64,000 nucleotides of DNA, taken from assembly GCF_001442805.1 (NCBI RefSeq), contig NZ_CP011131.1, positions 3,472,001 through 3,536,000 of the forward strand, read 5' to 3'. A program made the translations under genes and the position numbers. Below, piece after piece: positions 56,361 to 64,000 of the stretch (positions are counted from its first letter, which is position 1; each line of letters starts with the position of its first letter). This DNA comes from Lysobacter gummosus. Lineage in GTDB: Bacteria; Pseudomonadota; Gammaproteobacteria; Xanthomonadales; Xanthomonadaceae. The notes under the pieces were generated by a model. That model made no database searches. It was not told where the DNA came from and saw only the letters and a program-made list of their open reading frames with translations.

Positions 56361-56453
56361 ATGCCTGGCTGGCTTTCCATGTTGTGCGCGGTCTCGGTCC
56401 TGGTGGCCGCCGCGTATTTGTTCTACGTCGTGCTGCGTCCGGAAGACTTCTAG
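56361..56453 (+). CDS. kdpF: Potassium-transporting ATPase subunit KdpF
   Basis: The 30-residue single-helix protein MPGWLSMLCAVSVLVAAAYL... ends YVVLRPEDF, the classic KdpF form. It stabilises the KdpFABC complex in the inner membrane. An AGGGGAT ribosome site precedes ATG 56361. It lies between the porin gene and kdpA. Confidence 0.93.
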   Translation: MPGWLSMLCAVSVLVAAAYLFYVVLRPEDF

Positions 56454-56589
56454 TCCGCGCAGCCGCAGTGCGGACCAGGACCGATCCGCATCACCTTTCC
56501 TCAGCGCCCGAACGGAACGACCGCTCGGGCGCGGTCCGTAGAGACGCCGGATGCGTCGCGACGGATCCTTCATCGCCCGGTGTTTCACC

Positions 56590-58332
56590 ATGATCGAAAT
56601 CATTCTCGTATTCGCGCTGGCCGTCGGCCTGGGATGGCCGCTCGGCCTGTACCTGGCGCGGGTCATGCGCGGCGACCGCTCGCGTCTGGACGCGGTGTTC
56701 GGACCGCTGGAGCGCACGATCTACCGCGCCCTCGGCGTCGATCCCGGCCGCGGCATGAGCTGGCGCGGTTACGCGCTGGCCTTCGCGCTGAGCAATCTCG
56801 TGCTGGCCGTGCTGGTCTGGGTGTTGTTCATGACCCAGGCCTGGCTGCCGTTCAACCCGGACAACATCCCCAACATGCGCTGGGACACCGCGCTGCACAC
56901 GATGGTGTCGTTCCTCACCAACACCAACCAGCAGCACTACTCCGGTCAGGCGCAGCTGAGCTATCTGTCGCAGATGGTCGGCATCGTCGGGCTGCAGGTG
57001 GTCACGCCGATGATGGGTCTGGCGATCGTGGTCGCCACCCTGCGCGGCCTGTTCGGCGGGCGTCAGGCAATGGGCGCGCCCAACGCCGCCGCGCGCGAAG
57101 GCGAAACGCGCGATCTGGGCAACTACTGGGTGGATGTCACCCGCGCCACCCTGCGTTTCATGCTGCCGCTGTGCCTGGTCTGGGCGGTGCTGCTGACTTC
57201 GCAAGGCGTTCCGTCGACGTTGCAAGGCGCCGTGACGGTTTCGCCGCTCGACCAAAGCGCCGAGCTGAAAGAACAGAAGATCCCTGTGGGGCCTGTCGCT
57301 TCCATGGTCGCCGCGAAACAACTGGGCACCAACGGCGGCGGCTGGTACGGCCCGAACAGCGCGGTGCCGCTGGAGAATCCGACCCCGTTCGCCAATCTGC
57401 TGGAAACTCTGGCGCTGATTCTGATTCCGGTCGCGGTGACGTTCATGATCGGCCCGTTCACCGGCCGGCGCAAACTCACCGCGCTGGTGTTCGGCAGCAT
57501 GCTGATGATGTCGGTGGTCTCCACCGGTCTTACCGTCTGGTCGGAAGCGCATTCGTCCACCACCGCCGACGCGACACTGATGGAAGGCAAGGAAACCCGC
57601 TTCGGCGCCGACGGCTCGGCCTTGTGGGCGGCGCTGACCACCCAGAGCAGCAACGGCTCGGTCAACGCCATGCACGACTCGCTGGCGCCGCTGACCGGCG
57701 GCATGGCCATGGTCAACATGTTGATCAACTCGATCTGGGGCGGCATCGGCTGCGGTCTGCAGCAGTTCCTGGTGTATCTGTTGTTGTCGGTGTTCCTGGC
57801 CGGCCTGATGACCGGGCGCACGCCGGAGTTGTTCGGTCGCAAGATCGAAGCGCCGGAGGTGCGTCTGCTGGCGCTGCTGATTCTGTTGCAGCCGCTGGTC
57901 GTGCTCGGCTTCAGCGCGGTCACTCTGGCGATCCCGTCGATCACCGCCAATTCCAATCCGGGCTTCCACGGCATCAGCCAAGTGTTCTATGAGTACACCT
58001 CGGCCTTCGCCAACAACGGTTCGGGTTTCGAAGGCCTGGGCGACGCCACGTATTGGTGGAACCTGAGCTGCGCCGCGGTGCTCGCGCTGGGCCGTTACCC
58101 GGCCCTGATCGTGCCGCTCGCCGTCGCCGGCTTGTTGGCGCGCAAACGCGTCGCGCCGGAAAGCGCCGGCACCTTGCACACGGAAACGCCGACCTTCGCC
58201 CTGACCTTGATCGCGGTGATCGTGATCCTGACCGTCCTGCAATTCATGCCGGCGCTGGTCCTCGGCCCCATCGCCGACCACCTGACGCTGTATGCGGGCG
58301 CCGTTCCGGCGCTCAGCAGCCCCGCTCTCTGA
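56590..58332 (+). CDS. kdpA: Potassium-transporting ATPase subunit KdpA
   Basis: The 580-residue membrane channel subunit has the four selectivity-filter loops: [33 protein letters not shown] and [10 protein letters not shown]. About ten hydrophobic segments are seen. It binds and passes K+ using energy from KdpB. ATG 56590 gives the standard [19 protein letters not shown] start. It is 136 bases after kdpF. Confidence 0.97.
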   Translation: MIEIILVFALAVGLGWPLGLYLARVMRGDRSRLDAVFGPLERTIYRALGVDPGRGMSWRGYALAFALSNLVLAVLVWVLFMTQAWLPFNPDNIPNMRWDTALHTMVSFLTNTNQQHYSGQAQLSYLSQMVGIVGLQVVTPMMGLAIVVATLRGLFGGRQAMGAPNAAAREGETRDLGNYWVDVTRATLRFMLPLCLVWAVLLTSQGVPSTLQGAVTVSPLDQSAELKEQKIPVGPVASMVAAKQLGTNGGGWYGPNSAVPLENPTPFANLLETLALILIPVAVTFMIGPFTGRRKLTALVFGSMLMMSVVSTGLTVWSEAHSSTTADATLMEGKETRFGADGSALWAALTTQSSNGSVNAMHDSLAPLTGGMAMVNMLINSIWGGIGCGLQQFLVYLLLSVFLAGLMTGRTPELFGRKIEAPEVRLLALLILLQPLVVLGFSAVTLAIPSITANSNPGFHGISQVFYEYTSAFANNGSGFEGLGDATYWWNLSCAAVLALGRYPALIVPLAVAGLLARKRVAPESAGTLHTETPTFALTLIAVIVILTVLQFMPALVLGPIADHLTLYAGAVPALSSPAL

Positions 58333-58343
58333 GGTATGCCATC

Positions 58344-60404
58344 GTGACTGAACAAACCCATCTCGGAGTGCAGCGCCGCACCACCGCGGTCGCCGGCCTC
58401 GACGCCGCCGGCCTGCGCGCGGCGATCCTGGAATCCTTCGTCAAACTCTCGCCGCGTCACGCCGTGCGCAGCCCGATCATGGCGATCGTGCTGCTCGGCA
58501 CGGTGCTGTCGGCGCTGATCACGATCTTCGTTCCGGGCAACACCGGCTTCGGCATCGCGGTCAGCGTGATCTTGCTGATCACCGTGCTGTTCGCGAACTT
58601 CGCCGAAGCCGTCGCCGAAGCGCGCGGCCGCGGCCAGGCCGCGTCATTGCGAGCGGCGCGGCGCGATCTGGTCGCGCGCAAGCTCGACACCATCGGCAAG
58701 AACGAAACCCGCGTCGCCGCTTCGACCTTGAAGCCCGGCGACCGGGTGATCGTCTCGGCCAACGAGCTGATCCCGGCCGACGGCGAAATCGTCAAGGGCG
58801 TGGCGACGATCAACGAATCGGCGGTGACCGGCGAATCCGCGCCGGTGCTGCGCGAGGCCGGCACCGACCGTTCCGGCGTCATCGGCGGCACCAAGGTGCT
58901 GTCGGACGAGATCGTGATCGAAGTCAGCGCCGAGCCCGGGCACAGCTTCCTCGATCGCATGATCGCCCTGGTCGAAGGCGCCAACCGGCAGAAGACGCCG
59001 AACGAAATCGCCCTGACCATGTTGCTGGCGGCGATGACGCTGACCTTCCTGATCGTGGTCGCGACCTTGCCGTTCTTCGCCGGCTTCGTCGGCGCCAAGC
59101 TCGATCCGCTGCTGCTGATCGCGCTGCTGGTCTGCCTGATCCCGACCACCATCGGCGGCCTGCTGCCGGCGATCGGCATCGCCGGCATGAACCGCGCGCT
59201 GTCGGCGAACGTGCTGGCGAAATCCGGCAAGGCGGTGGAAGTGGCCGGCGACGTCGACGTGCTGCTGCTCGACAAGACCGGCACCATCACTTTCGGCGAC
59301 CGTCAGGCGACCGCGTTCCATCCGCTGGCCGGCGTCGATCGCGCGCAACTGCGCGACGCCGCGTTGCTGTCCTCACTGGCCGACCCGACCCCGGAAGGCA
59401 AGTCGATCGTGCGCCTGGCGCGCGAGCTGCACAGCAATTCGCTCGAACCCGAACGTGCCGACTACATTCAGTTCAGCGCGCAGACCCGCATGTCCGGCGT
59501 CGATCTGCCCGAGGATTACCCGGGCGGCGCGCGCTCGATCCGCAAGGGCTCCGGGGACGCGATCGGCAACTACGTGCGTTCGCTCGGCGGCGAGGTCATT
59601 CCCGAACTCAACGCCCGCATCGAGCAGGTCGCGCGCAGCGGCGCCACGCCGCTGGTCGTGGCCGAAGGCCGCTACGTGCTCGGCGTGATCGAGCTGTCGG
59701 ACGTGGTCAAGCACGGCGTCAAGGAACGCTTCGCGCGTCTGCGGGCGATGGGCGTGCGCACGGTCATGATCACCGGCGACAACCCGCTGACCGCGGCGGC
59801 GATCGCGGCCGAGGCCGGCGTGGACGATTACATCGCCGAAGCGCGCCCGGAAGACAAGCTCGCCCGCATCCGCGCCGAGCAGGCTGGCGGCCGTCTGGTC
59901 GCGATGGTCGGCGACGGCACCAACGACGCGCCGGCGCTGGCCCAGGCCGACGTCGGACTGGCGATGAACTCGGGCACGCAGGCGGCGAAGGAAGCCGGCA
60001 ACATGGTCGATCTGGATTCCGATCCGGCCAAGCTGCTGGCGGTGGTGGAAGTCGGCAAGCAGCAGCTGATCACCCGCGGCGCGCTGACCACGTTCTCGCT
60101 GGCCAACGACGTGTCGAAGTACTTCGCGATCCTGCCGGCTCTGTTCGCCGCGGCGATTCCGCAGATGGCCGCGCTCAACGTCATGCATCTGTCGAGCCCG
60201 ACCAATGCGGTGCTGGCGGCGCTGATCTTCAACGCGATCATCATCCCGGCGCTGATTCCGCTGGCCCTGGCCGGCGTGCGCTTCAAGCCCGCCACCGCGG
60301 TCTCGCTGCTGCGCCGGAACATGCTGGTCTACGGCGTCGGCGGCGTGCTGCTGCCGTTCGTGGCGATCAAGCTCATCGACATGGCGCTGGTTGCGATCTT
60401 CTGA
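58344..60404 (+). CDS. kdpB: Potassium-transporting ATPase ATP-binding subunit KdpB
   Basis: The 686-residue P-type ATPase has TGES in [13 protein letters not shown], the phosphorylation site [23 protein letters not shown] and [15 protein letters not shown] 58344 is preceded by GAGG at 58331-58334 and yields MTEQTHLG...; the reading frame continues upstream within kdpA but is not conserved. A family 1 REP lies after it. Confidence 0.97.
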   Translation: MTEQTHLGVQRRTTAVAGLDAAGLRAAILESFVKLSPRHAVRSPIMAIVLLGTVLSALITIFVPGNTGFGIAVSVILLITVLFANFAEAVAEARGRGQAASLRAARRDLVARKLDTIGKNETRVAASTLKPGDRVIVSANELIPADGEIVKGVATINESAVTGESAPVLREAGTDRSGVIGGTKVLSDEIVIEVSAEPGHSFLDRMIALVEGANRQKTPNEIALTMLLAAMTLTFLIVVATLPFFAGFVGAKLDPLLLIALLVCLIPTTIGGLLPAIGIAGMNRALSANVLAKSGKAVEVAGDVDVLLLDKTGTITFGDRQATAFHPLAGVDRAQLRDAALLSSLADPTPEGKSIVRLARELHSNSLEPERADYIQFSAQTRMSGVDLPEDYPGGARSIRKGSGDAIGNYVRSLGGEVIPELNARIEQVARSGATPLVVAEGRYVLGVIELSDVVKHGVKERFARLRAMGVRTVMITGDNPLTAAAIAAEAGVDDYIAEARPEDKLARIRAEQAGGRLVAMVGDGTNDAPALAQADVGLAMNSGTQAAKEAGNMVDLDSDPAKLLAVVEVGKQQLITRGALTTFSLANDVSKYFAILPALFAAAIPQMAALNVMHLSSPTNAVLAALIFNAIIIPALIPLALAGVRFKPATAVSLLRRNMLVYGVGGVLLPFVAIKLIDMALVAIF

Positions 60405-60420
60405 ACCGCCGCGCCCTACA

Positions 60421-60462
60421 GAGCCCCTCTCACGCTTGCGGGAGAGGGGTTGGGGTGAGGGC
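60421..60462. repeat. Solo family 1 REP between kdpB and kdpC
   Basis: CCCCTCTCACGCTTGCGGGAGAGGGG forms one hairpin and is followed by TTGGGGTGAGGGC. One stem base differs from the copies at 105 and 33578 (CTCACGC versus CTCCCGC). It sits inside the kdp operon and may set transcript stability between kdpB and kdpC. Confidence 0.8.
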
Positions 60463-60506
60463 CAAGCGAAACCAGCAAGGCCCGACCTAATCAACAGGAC
60501 AACGAA

Positions 60507-61106
60507 ATGAACACTCCCACCACCCAAGCCGCCAGCATCGACGACCGCATTGGGTTGCGCGCGCCGTTGCTGTTCGCCGCCGTCGCTCTGCTCGGCTTCG
60601 GCCTGCTGTACTCGCTCGCCGGCACCGCGCTCGGCCGAGTCGCATTTCCGTCGCAGGCCACCGGTTCGATCATCGAGCACAACGGCCATGCCGTCGGCTC
60701 GGCGCTGATCGCCCAGCCCTTCTCCGACGCGAAGTATTTCCAGGCGCGTCCCTCGGCGGCCAAGTACGATCCGACCGCCGCATCGGGCAGCAACCAGGCA
60801 CGCAGCAATCCCGACCTGCGCAAGCGCATCGCCGACGACACCGCGGCGATCGCCCAACGCGAAGGCATTGCCGTGAGCGAAGTACCGGCCGAACTGGCCA
60901 CTCAATCCGGCGGCGGCCTAGACCCGCACATCTCGCCCCGCGCCGCGCAGGTGCAGGCCGCGCGCGTAGCCAAGGCGCGCGGCGTGGATGCGGCCAAGAT
61001 TCAGGCCTTGATTGCCGCGAACACTGAGGCGCCGCAGTTCGGTGCGCTCGGGCAGGCGCGGGTGAATGTGCTGCGGCTCAACCTGGCCCTGGATGCGGCC
61101 CGCTGA
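60507..61106 (+). CDS. kdpC: Potassium-transporting ATPase subunit KdpC
   Basis: The 199-residue protein has one N-terminal membrane helix (about 20-42) and the KdpC blocks GSALIAQPFSDAKYFQARPSA, YDPTAASGSNQARSNPDLRK and GGGLDPHISPRAAQVQAARV. It binds nucleotides and stabilises the complex. It is followed by the solo repeat rather than directly by kdpD. Confidence 0.96.
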   Translation: MNTPTTQAASIDDRIGLRAPLLFAAVALLGFGLLYSLAGTALGRVAFPSQATGSIIEHNGHAVGSALIAQPFSDAKYFQARPSAAKYDPTAASGSNQARSNPDLRKRIADDTAAIAQREGIAVSEVPAELATQSGGGLDPHISPRAAQVQAARVAKARGVDAAKIQALIAANTEAPQFGALGQARVNVLRLNLALDAAR

Positions 61107-61127
61107 TTCGACGCTTATCGCGGCGCG

Positions 61128-61172
<45 letters not shown>

Positions 61173-61251
61173 AAGATTTTGCTTCGCTTTGTCTCTGCTT
61201 CGCTTCGCTTACGCTTTGCTTCAGCCCTGCCTTTGCTTTTGTCGTTGCCTG

Positions 61252-61623
61252 GCGCCGCTAGTAACTCGCGAGACCAGGGACACCCGAAGGGCGGCGCACA
61301 TGGACGTGTGCCGGGTCCCACCTTGGGCAGGATGCCCAATGTGGGACCTGCCTGCGTAAGCATCGCGCTCGTGGCTTTTGACTCGAAACAGCCAAAGCGT
61401 TTTCTTTGGTTACGTTCTTTGTCGCTTTGGACAAAGAAAGTAACCCGCCGCTTTATGGCGGAAGCTTTAGGCGTTTGCTCTTGCTCTTGCTTGAGGCTTC
61501 TGCATTTTTGCTCGTCATTCCCGCGAACGCGGGCTCCGCTTTACTTCGGCGTAGCCGAACATCCAGAGACTTCAAGCGTTCTCGCACGAAAGGCCCTGGA
61601 TTCCCGCGTTCGCGGGAATGACG
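61252..61623 (+). repeat. Solo repeat copy C (arm plus central palindrome) between kdpC and kdpD
   Basis: One arm in short form spans about 61252-61479, with its 33-nt hairpin at 61315-61347. A GCTCTT tract and a family 2 palindrome (61513-61623) follow. Then comes the GGTTGTTTCGATCAGGAA segment also seen in composites A and B. The inverted right arm is absent. The copy occupies most of the 648 bases between kdpC and kdpD. Confidence 0.85.
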
Positions 61624-61754
61624 GTGGGAGAGAATGCGCAGGCCGGGTTGTTTCGATCAGGAACGTCGGGCTCTTACTTAGGAGGGCCCCAAAGCCCTAA
61701 ACCGCCCACCCGCACCACTACACACCCATCACCCACCCAGCGCACAATTCCCGC

Positions 61755-64000
61755 ATGACCGACCCCCGCAGCGCCCAAGCCGATGCCCTCATGGGCGAAC
61801 TGCAACGCCAGGGCGCCGGGCGGTTGACGATCTTCCTCGGCGCAGCGCCCGGCGTCGGCAAGACCTACACCATGCTCGGCCGCGCCCGCGAACTGCAACG
61901 CCGCGGCATCGACGTCGTCGTCGCCATCGTCGAAACCCACGGCCGCGCCGAAACCTCGGCCCTGGTCGAAGGCCTCGACGTGCTCCCGCGCAAACGCCTG
62001 GACTACCAGGGCCGCACGCTCGAGGAAATGGACCTCGACGCCGTGCTCGCGCGCAAGCCCAAGGTCGCGCTGGTCGATGAACTCGCCCACCGCAACGCCC
62101 CCGGCAGCCGCCACGAACGGCGCTGGCAGGATGTGCTGGAACTGCTGGACGCCGGCATCGACGTCTACACCACCATCAACATCCAGCACCTGGAAAGCCT
62201 CAACGACGTCATCCACCGCATCACCGGCGTGCGCGTCAGCGAAACCGTGCCCGATGCGCTGTTCGACCGCCTGCGCGATATCGTCCTGGTCGATCTGCCG
62301 CCGCGCGAGCTGATCGAGCGCCTGCAACAGGGCAAGGTCTACGTGCCCGAACAGGCCGCGCACGCGCTGCAGGCCTTCTTCTCGCCCTCGAACCTGACCG
62401 CGCTGCGCGAACTGGCGATGCAGACCGCCGCCGATCGCGTCGACAGCGACCTGCGCGAGGCCCAGACCGCGCGCGGCCTGCCCGGCGTGCCGCTGCGGCG
62501 CGCGGTGATGGTCGCCATCGACGGGCTCGGCCAGTCCGAATACCTGGTGCGGGTGGCGCGCCGCATCGCCGAACGCCGCGATTCGCCGTGGATCGTGGTC
62601 ACCGTCCACACCGGCGGCGCGCCCGACGAGGCGCGCCAATCCGAACTCGACCGCGCCTTCGCCCTCGCCCGCCGGCTCGGCGGCGAGGCGGTGGTGCTGC
62701 ACGGCAACAGCATCGTCGATGCCCTGCTCGATCACGGCGAACGCGCCGGCGTATCGACCATCGTGCTCGGCCGCACCCGCGAGCGGCCGCTCGCGCGCAT
62801 GATCAACCGCACCCTGACCCAGCAACTGATCCAGCGCGGCGCGCATTACGAGCTGACCATCGTCAGCACGCCGGAAGCGCGCGCGAAGGCACGGCGATCG
62901 ATGCGCGACAACGGCAGCCGCCTGCGCGGCCTGCTCAATCGCAGCGACGCGGCGCTGGCGGTGGTTGCCGCCACCCTCGCCACCGCCCTGGCCTGGGCCG
63001 CCGAACGCTGGATCGGCCTGGACGATCTGTCGCTGATCTTCATCGTCGCGGTGGTCGTGGTCGCCGCGCGCACCCGCATGACCGCGGCGGTGATCGCCTC
63101 GGTGCTGTGCTTTCTGGCGTACAACTTCTTCTTCATCGAGCCGCGCTTCACCTTCGAAATCGGCGCGAGCCAGGGCGTGGCGACGGTGGTGCTGTTCCTG
63201 GCCGCGGCGCTGGTCGCCGGACGCCTGGCCTCGAAGCTGCGCATGCAGGTGCTGGCCTTGCGCGCGTCCAACGCGCACGCGACCGAGCTGCAGAGCCTCG
63301 GCCGCGAACTGTCCACCGCCGCCGACGTCGGCCAGGTCGTGCGCGCCGGGCGCAACGCGCTCAAGCGCTCGCTGGGCGCGGAAGCCTTCGTCTACATCGG
63401 CGCCGCGCCGCTGCGCGGCGAGCAGTTGCCGGAGATGAACGACAAGGATCGCGCCGCCGCCGACTGGAGCCTGAAGCATCGCCAATCCGCCGGCCGCTAT
63501 ACCGATACCTTGGCCGGATCGGATTGGTGGCTGCTGCCGCTCAAAGGCGCCGGCTCGAACGACGCGCCGGCGGCCGGCGTGGTCGGCTTGCGTTTTCCCA
63601 CGTCGCTGACCCGGCTGGGCGCGGAACAGCGTCGATTGGCCGAGGCCATGACCGACGACGTCGCACAGGCGATTCTGCGCACCCGTTTGGTCGCCGACCT
63701 GGAAGACTCGCGCGTCAGCGGCGAAACCGAACGCCTGCGCTCGGCGCTGCTGTCCTCGGTCTCGCACGATCTGCGCTCGCCGTTGGCCTCGATCATCGGC
63801 GCCGCCAGCAGCCTGGACAACTACGCCGAGGCGATGCCGCGCGAGGATCGCCACGCCCTGCTGGAAACCATCCGCATCGAAGGCGAACGGCTGGACCGCT
63901 ACATCCAGAATCTGCTCGACATGACCCGGCTCGGCCACGGCGGGCTGGCGCTCAATCGCGACTGGATCGGCGTGGACGAATTGATCGGTTCGGCGGTCAC
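61755..64000 (+). CDS. kdpD: Sensor histidine kinase KdpD (3' end beyond window)
   Basis: The frame starts at ATG 61755 and runs off the window (748 full codons). The N-terminal KdpD domain has FLGAAPGVGKTYTML (about residues 27-41) and VDELAHRNAPGSRH. A UspA-like domain follows at about 245-375. Four membrane helices (DUF4118) lie at about 395-495, then a GAF-like region. The HisKA box SSVSHDLRSPLASIIG has phospho-acceptor His671. The catalytic domain lies outside. It senses K+ limitation and controls kdp with KdpE. No strong ribosome site is seen. Confidence 0.96.
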   Translation, partial: MTDPRSAQADALMGELQRQGAGRLTIFLGAAPGVGKTYTMLGRARELQRRGIDVVVAIVETHGRAETSALVEGLDVLPRKRLDYQGRTLEEMDLDAVLARKPKVALVDELAHRNAPGSRHERRWQDVLELLDAGIDVYTTINIQHLESLNDVIHRITGVRVSETVPDALFDRLRDIVLVDLPPRELIERLQQGKVYVPEQAAHALQAFFSPSNLTALRELAMQTAADRVDSDLREAQTARGLPGVPLRRAVMVAIDGLGQSEYLVRVARRIAERRDSPWIVVTVHTGGAPDEARQSELDRAFALARRLGGEAVVLHGNSIVDALLDHGERAGVSTIVLGRTRERPLARMINRTLTQQLIQRGAHYELTIVSTPEARAKARRSMRDNGSRLRGLLNRSDAALAVVAATLATALAWAAERWIGLDDLSLIFIVAVVVVAARTRMTAAVIASVLCFLAYNFFFIEPRFTFEIGASQGVATVVLFLAAALVAGRLASKLRMQVLALRASNAHATELQSLGRELSTAADVGQVVRAGRNALKRSLGAEAFVYIGAAPLRGEQLPEMNDKDRAAADWSLKHRQSAGRYTDTLAGSDWWLLPLKGAGSNDAPAAGVVGLRFPTSLTRLGAEQRRLAEAMTDDVAQAILRTRLVADLEDSRVSGETERLRSALLSSVSHDLRSPLASIIGAASSLDNYAEAMPREDRHALLETIRIEGERLDRYIQNLLDMTRLGHGGLALNRDWIGVDELIGSAV

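Noticed and set aside
58053..58343. 97-residue upstream extension of kdpB within kdpA
   Set aside because: The extension lies in a shifted frame of kdpA. KdpB homology and a ribosome site support GTG 58344.
61674..63938. 754-residue minus-strand frame opposite kdpD
   Set aside because: The plus strand encodes clear KdpD motifs through the window end. The opposing frame is a shadow caused by high GC content.

Overview
The window is GC-rich chromosomal DNA from a gammaproteobacterium, most probably a member of the Xanthomonadaceae close to Lysobacter. The basis is gene content and order (panB-panC-panD-pgi, gcvR-bcp-PhoH, an ECF sigma factor beside a Ser/Thr kinase, TonB-receptor style, GumN-type protein) and the many extragenic palindromes. 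Species assignment is inference. I see no rRNA, CRISPR array, phage, transposase or plasmid gene. There is one tRNA.

Layout. 1-8500: end of an unidentified gene, a class I amidotransferase, an RluA-family pseudouridine synthase, YaeQ, a BaiN/HI0933-type flavoprotein, rimO, a dienelactone hydrolase, a HIT protein, then pxpB and pxpC. 8500-15000: an ECF sigma factor, a transmembrane Ser/Thr kinase, a DUF885 lipoprotein and a 54-residue membrane protein. 15000-18600: pxpA, DUF969, DUF979, pcp and a small secreted protein. 18600-19600: the first large noncoding composite repeat. 19600-33300: RDD protein, dcd, mrp, a TonB-dependent receptor, DUF2147, metG, rnfB, a GumN-like protein, a DUF1684 lipoprotein and mutL. 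33300-45500: amiC, tsaE, nnr, queG, VOC protein, pgi, panD, panC, panB, folK and pcnB. 45500-52500: tRNA-Glu(CTC), ferredoxin, gene relics, a secreted repeat protein, bamC-like lipoprotein, dapA, gcvR, bcp and a PhoH/PIN ATPase. 52500-53600: the second composite repeat. 53600-64000: thiD, an alpha/beta hydrolase, a TorF-type porin and kdpF-A-B-C-D, with kdpD cut by the window end.

How genes work together. Pcp releases pyroglutamate from peptides, DUF969/DUF979 are probably its membrane transporter, and PxpA/B/C hydrolyse it to glutamate. Here the pxp genes lie in two blocks about 6.6 kb apart, separated by the sigma factor/kinase group. folK-panB-panC-panD-pgi run in one direction and join folate, pantothenate and hexose-phosphate metabolism. 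mutL-DUF1684 and nnr-tsaE are tightly coupled pairs. kdpFABC encodes high-affinity potassium uptake, with a porin upstream and its sensor kinase downstream.

The most unusual content is noncoding. Five copies of a roughly 220-255-nt arm lie in three intergenic regions. Two regions have the same plan: long-form left arm, central palindrome, inverted short-form right arm, bounded outside by degenerate GTTGCC-type hexamer tracts. The third is a solo arm plus the central palindrome between kdpC and kdpD. One hairpin in the arm keeps its pairing through compensatory changes at three base pairs plus a G.U pair, which points to selection or copying constrained by structure rather than by coding.
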